Translations under genes and position numbers: made by a program
DNA from: Candidatus Nanoarchaeia archaeon
GTDB taxonomy: Archaea > Nanobdellota > Nanobdellia > Woesearchaeales > WJIZ01
Direction: 5' to 3'
DNA: 49,954 bases
NCBI GenBank assembly: GCA_028279765.1
Contig: JANQND010000029.1
Span: 1 to 49,954 of the forward strand
Shown: one piece after another, positions 46,785 through 49,954 of the stretch
Position numbering within the stretch: the first letter of the stretch is position 1
Layout of the letters: each line of letters starts with the position of its first letter
Notes under the pieces: model-generated
What the model was told of the DNA's origin: nothing
The model's database searches: none
Seen by the model: only the letters and a program-made list of their open reading frames with translations

Positions 46785-47897
46785 TCACTCCGTCTTCTCT
46801 TCTTCTCCTCCGTCTTCTCCACTCTCTTCGCCTTCGCCCTCGCCGTCTTCACCTTCTCCTTCCTCGCCTTCAGCAGCATCGCCGCCTTCAGCTGCAGGCT
46901 GCTCTTCCTGAGCAGATCCGCCGTCTCCTTCGCCTGAAAGCTGTTGCTCTACATATTTTTCCAGGTCAAGGCCTTTGGCGAACATAGGGTTTTCTGCAAG
47001 GATGGTTTCAAATGCACTGGACATGATTTCAGCTTTTGCGATGGAGTGCTCAAACTTGCCCTTGATCTCTCCTTTTGCTTCCTCGAATCTCTTATTGATT
47101 TCCTTGTCCAGTTTCTCGAGCCTTTTCACCAGCTCTTTCATATGCTTGTCAGATTTCTCAAGAACATCGTACTTCTTGTCAAAATCCTTTCGTGGAAGCA
47201 GGGTTCCGGCTTTCGTCTCCAGCTTATCTATCTTGCCCTGGCTTTCCTTGATGTCTGCCTTCATGGATTCCAGGGTTCCGGCAAAACGATTGAATTCCTC
47301 AAAACTCTTCTGCGATTCAATGAATACATTCTCCACTTTGTCAGCATGGCGCTCAACCATTGCCACAACTTTCTTTGCATTCATGATCTCATCCTTAACG
47401 TCCTCGTTAAGCTTAATGATTTGCTCTACTCCCTTAAACAGAGACATCTGGGAGCGAAAGCCTTTCATCTGGTCCATCAGATTATTCAGCATAGAATCCT
47501 TTGCTTCGAGCGCAGCCTTCACTCCTTCAATCTTTCCGTCTGTCTTTTGAAGAGAAATCATCATTTTGTCTGGTTGAACGGATTCAACAAGGTCTGCGGC
47601 TTTCGTGGCCTTGACTTCAATCTGCCCAATAGTCTTATTCGTATCCATCAACTGGCCGCGAATCTCTCCAACCTGCTCGTTCATCAAAGAAAATCTCTCA
47701 GAAGTACTTTTTCTGGTCTCTTTGAAAGACTCCAGAGTAGCGTTAATTTTCGTCAGCTCAATGCCAATGAGATTTATTTTTTGAGCAAGAGAAGCATCTT
47801 CCGGGATCTTAAATGCTTTCTCACCACCCTCCTCTTCCCCGTCATCCGAAGGAGCAGCTGCGGGAGCAGCTTGCTCTTTTTTTTTAAATGGCCACAT
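46785..47897 (-). CDS. Long coiled-coil protein with acidic tail
   Basis: 370 residues. It begins MWPFKKKEQAAPAAAPSDDG, then a long region (35-310) of coiled coil with little Gly/Pro, for example LESFKETRKSTSERFSLMNE and KLEKLDKEINKRFEEAKGEI. The end (325-370) is Gly/Glu-rich and very acidic, like the tail at the window start. Proteins of this plan near pilus or archaellum genes are sometimes called FlaC-like; here there is no archaellum ATPase, so I give no family. Upstream ribosome site is not obvious. Could be a scaffold or a cytoskeletal element. Confidence 0.7.
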   Translation of the reverse strand: MWPFKKKEQAAPAAAPSDDGEEEGGEKAFKIPEDASLAQKINLIGIELTKINATLESFKETRKSTSERFSLMNEQVGEIRGQLMDTNKTIGQIEVKATKAADLVESVQPDKMMISLQKTDGKIEGVKAALEAKDSMLNNLMDQMKGFRSQMSLFKGVEQIIKLNEDVKDEIMNAKKVVAMVERHADKVENVFIESQKSFEEFNRFAGTLESMKADIKESQGKIDKLETKAGTLLPRKDFDKKYDVLEKSDKHMKELVKRLEKLDKEINKRFEEAKGEIKGKFEHSIAKAEIMSSAFETILAENPMFAKGLDLEKYVEQQLSGEGDGGSAQEEQPAAEGGDAAEGEEGEGEDGEGEGEESGEDGGEEEKTE

Positions 47898-47989
47898 ATA
47901 CCCTCTTTTTTGCGAAATACTCCTCTAACCAGGTAGAAAACCTGCCCTGCAATCTTTTTAAAAGTTTTGTATGAGCAAAAAGTAAACCA

Positions 47990-48019
47990 TTACTATTTTA
48001 AAATAGTAAATTATAAATA
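47990..48019 (+). promoter_or_regulatory. 20-base palindrome adjoining the TATA box
   Basis: TTACTATTTTAAAATAGTAA (47990-48009) is a perfect palindrome, followed at once by TTATAAATA (48011-48019). It overlaps the TFB-recognition region, so a protein bound there would block transcription of the gene at 48042. Confidence 0.5.
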
Positions 48020-48041
48020 AACAGCTCCTCTCTTACCGGCT

Positions 48042-48551
48042 ATGTTGGGGGGATGGAGAAAAACAGTAGTTATAGTCTTAGTTTGTATTTTTTTAGTAAG
48101 TAGCCTGAGTAGTGCAGAAAGAAGAAAAACAATAGTAGAGCAGACATCTTCTCTCTACCAGTTGCACGCATTCCTTCCTCAAGGGAAAGATTCTCCTGCA
48201 AATCGAATAAGCGAAGCGGACATCAAAGTATACAATCAAAGAATCCTCATTGAGGTTGAGGATGCTATTCTGGCGCGATTTACCGATACCCGGTCAATGG
48301 AGCCAGTAATTGACAAAAATAGCAATGCAATTGAGATAAAGCCGCAAAGCATGAATGAAATCAAAAAAGGAGATATTATATCATACAAATCAGCTTTCTC
48401 AAAATATAATGTGCTGCATCGGGTAGTAGAAAAAGGGTTTGACGAGCAGGGACCGTATCTTCGCGCAAAGGGAGATAATCTTGATTACGTAGATCCTGAA
48501 AAAATTAGGTTTGAGCAGGTAGATCGGGTCGTGGTCGGGATCTTATACTAA
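48042..48551 (+). CDS. Signal-peptidase-I-like protein (S26)
   Basis: 169 residues. N-terminal membrane helix (8-24) followed by an outside domain. FTDTRSMEPVIDKNSNAIEI holds the Ser of the SMEP motif, and YNVLHRVVEK gives the His of the archaeal/eukaryotic Ser-His-Asp type; GDNLDYVDPEKI carries the Asp. The usual archaeal signal peptidase is 150-200 residues, consistent. In this operon it may process the following secreted protein. Start ATG has no clear ribosome site; a palindromic promoter lies upstream. Confidence 0.85.
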   Translation: MLGGWRKTVVIVLVCIFLVSSLSSAERRKTIVEQTSSLYQLHAFLPQGKDSPANRISEADIKVYNQRILIEVEDAILARFTDTRSMEPVIDKNSNAIEIKPQSMNEIKKGDIISYKSAFSKYNVLHRVVEKGFDEQGPYLRAKGDNLDYVDPEKIRFEQVDRVVVGILY

Positions 48552-48643
48552 TTCTCATAATAAATAATGAAAGAGCAATCAGATCACCAATAATATTTAT
48601 ATAGTCTGGAGGATGAGGGAGGTATACACAAAGAGGTGATAGC

Positions 48644-49123
48644 GTGCCACAATCAATTGACGAGTTCAGGACGGCAAGGTACAGAGTATTGTCTTCTCCT
48701 CCTTATTTCAACATGAATCTTGAAGAAGAAATAGAGTGGCACAAGCAGTATATCAAAAGGCTTCACCATCATAAGAAGAAGCCTTCAGTATTTCATCGAA
48801 GCCTGACATCACATAAGATTGATCAAAACAGAATACGCCATTTCAAAGAGCACGTTCTGGAGGCGATTCCCTTTCACAGGGAAAGGTTAGAAGTGCATCA
48901 AAAAAGGCTCAGGTTTATAGAGAAAGTCATACCGGACAAAATCTACAAGAAACTGGTCAGGGCGAGCATGCACAAAGGGCTTGTCCCCGAGTACTTTGTC
49001 TATGATAAGAAAGAAAAGGAGTTTTTTTTTGTTGCTGAGCACGATGAGAAGTCAAGAAAAGAGTGGATTCAGAGAACAAAAAGGATAGTAAAGACAATCA
49101 TCCTGGATAGTAAAAAATTATGA
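48644..49123 (+). CDS. Hypothetical protein with His/Lys-rich helices
   Basis: 159 residues beginning at GTG behind GAGGTGATA. The first 95 residues are helical and basic (EEEIEWHKQYIKRLHHHKKK). The C-terminal 65 residues (PEYFVYDKKEKEFFFVAEHD) resemble a nuclease-like beta hairpin, as in VRR-NUC or Holliday-junction resolvase folds, though catalytic residues cannot be set with confidence. Its last bases overlap the start of a secreted-protein gene (ATGA). Function unknown. Confidence 0.6.
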   Translation: MPQSIDEFRTARYRVLSSPPYFNMNLEEEIEWHKQYIKRLHHHKKKPSVFHRSLTSHKIDQNRIRHFKEHVLEAIPFHRERLEVHQKRLRFIEKVIPDKIYKKLVRASMHKGLVPEYFVYDKKEKEFFFVAEHDEKSRKEWIQRTKRIVKTIILDSKKL

Positions 49124-49954
49124 AAAAGATAATTGTTCTGCTGATGCTATTATGCTGTCCGGTAGTGTTTGCCGCAGACTTTATGAGCCTTCAGGCAGGC
49201 TGCAGTAATGATCACTGTGTGCCCGGAAGGGTTACGCAGTGGAATCTGAGCATTGCTAATCTTGGAATTGATACCCTTCTGGTTTTAGGGTATCAAATAA
49301 AGCATGCACAGAGTGATGAAGTGTTTATCGAATATGAGCAGGAGTATGCTGAAGAAATAAAACCGGATCTCTCTGCAGATTTTTTAATAAGGAGGAAGAT
49401 ACCACAGCCAATTCTAAATGACACGCTCGTTGCTAATGTCTGCCTTACCATTGAGCCTGCATTGGAGTCCTGGAACAAAGCAGGAAAGAGCCTTGATCAT
49501 TGCTATGATGGCATCAATTTTACCTTCCCGATAACCTCCTGTCTTACTGACTTTGATTGTCCCCGGTCTGCTGTGTGCCAAAATCAGCAGTGTGTTGAAT
49601 TAAATTGCAGCTACTGCCAGTTCGCAGATGAGCATATCTGCAAGGATCATGAGTGCTGCATAAATCAGGAGTGTTCAGGCCGTCAGTCCTGCAGTCAAAA
49701 TACCTGCATTGACTTGGAATGTACGGCAGAAGAGTATATCATCAATCATACCTGCACATCAACTCTATGTGCCTTTGAGGAAGGTATCGTCAATTTTACC
49801 TGCGTACCGCTCAACTGCACAGAAAATGAGTTCATAGAGAACCATGTTTGTAAAACACTGAATTGCAGTTTCGATCAGCGCATTTTCAATCACTCTTGTG
49901 TAGACCTCAATTGCAGCACCATAGAATTTGCACAGGATCACCAATGCGTGCTGC
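49120..49954 (+). CDS. Secreted Cys-repeat protein (3' end beyond the window)
   Basis: 278 codons are visible with no stop before the window ends. Signal peptide MKKIIVLLMLLCCPVVFAAD. A first domain (20-140) has three or four Cys, followed by TDFDCPRSAVCQNQQCVELN and then a 16-residue repeat running to the edge: LECTAEEYIINHTCTS, TLCAFEEGIVNFTCVP, LNCTENEFIENHVCKT, LNCSFDQRIFNHSCVD, LNCSTIEFAQDHQCVL. Each repeat has two Cys ten residues apart and an N-x-(H/F)-x-C centre. Probably a disulfide-rich rod on the cell surface. Coupled to the gene at 48644. Confidence 0.78.
   Translation, partial: MKKIIVLLMLLCCPVVFAADFMSLQAGCSNDHCVPGRVTQWNLSIANLGIDTLLVLGYQIKHAQSDEVFIEYEQEYAEEIKPDLSADFLIRRKIPQPILNDTLVANVCLTIEPALESWNKAGKSLDHCYDGINFTFPITSCLTDFDCPRSAVCQNQQCVELNCSYCQFADEHICKDHECCINQECSGRQSCSQNTCIDLECTAEEYIINHTCTSTLCAFEEGIVNFTCVPLNCTENEFIENHVCKTLNCSFDQRIFNHSCVDLNCSTIEFAQDHQCVL

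Noticed and set aside
46944-47936. A 330-codon forward frame opposite the coiled-coil gene
   Set aside because: It is the antisense image of a Lys/Glu-rich gene, giving a Leu/Phe/His/Cys-rich product with no family features, and the opposite strand has a better gene with a coupled neighbour.
49660-49954. CRISPR-like array
   Set aside because: The period (48 bases) is a coding repeat of 16 amino acids in frame, with variable DNA sequence and no separate spacers.

Overview
The window is archaeal. It encodes a HMf-type histone, aIF5A with its hypusine lysine, peptide release factor aRF1 (NIKS and GGQ motifs), eL40, eL43, RpoP, prefoldin beta, a KEOPS Pcc1 subunit, UPF0147, a site-2 protease, type 2 IPP isomerase and a tRNA-Pro with an intron in its T loop. 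TATA boxes sit about 25-30 nt upstream of starts, several genes look leaderless, and GGTG/GAGG ribosome sites are common. The gene-dense AT-rich layout, eukaryote-like GT3 glycogen synthase and many secreted or coiled-coil proteins of unknown function fit a DPANN-type archaeon, perhaps Woesearchaeota-like. That placement is inference.

Layout. 1-1431: charged coiled-coil proteins. 1451-7857: a glycogen/alpha-glucan cluster with a GH57 amylase, a GT4 synthase-like enzyme, two DUF5752-like proteins, an Lrp-type regulator and GT3 glycogen synthase. 7985-9949: acetyl-CoA synthetase. 9950-10454: a long non-coding stretch predicted to fold into a multi-hairpin RNA ahead of the first of three small paralogous proteins (10455, 14730, 15191). 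10921-14712: a winged-helix protein, 2Fe-2S ferredoxin, 2-oxoacid:ferredoxin oxidoreductase and a peroxiredoxin. 15191-16197: a small paralog paired with a KaiC-like ATPase. 16245-19116: an SSS-family transporter, a membrane protein and a V4R-like protein. 19090-23234: a prenyl-lipid locus, UbiA-like, citrate-synthase-like and geranylgeranyl-reductase-like genes in one overlapping operon, divergent from IPP isomerase.

23235-28143: TrmG10-type methylase, membrane and lipoprotein genes, a YdeI-like gene, RadC and small winged-helix regulators. 28162-28247: a strongly self-complementary Y-shaped element. 28268-30963: TrmJ, S2P protease, eL40 and aIF5A. 31226-34201: an accessory stretch with a flavoprotein operon and small unknown proteins. 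34271-37869: the information-processing core (histone, SprT-like, aRF1, tRNA-Pro, eL43-RpoP-Pcc1-prefoldin-UPF0147 operon).

37879-49954: a cell-surface region. It holds a pilin-like protein, duplicated small membrane proteins, four secreted proteins sharing a W-GF-GN-TG domain (one fused to two LamG domains), a tandem-HTH regulator, a DUF2080-like regulator, acidic coiled-coil proteins, a signal-peptidase-like protein and a truncated secreted protein with 16-residue Cys repeats. Several promoters here carry repeats or palindromes that look like operators. No IS element, CRISPR array or rRNA was seen.
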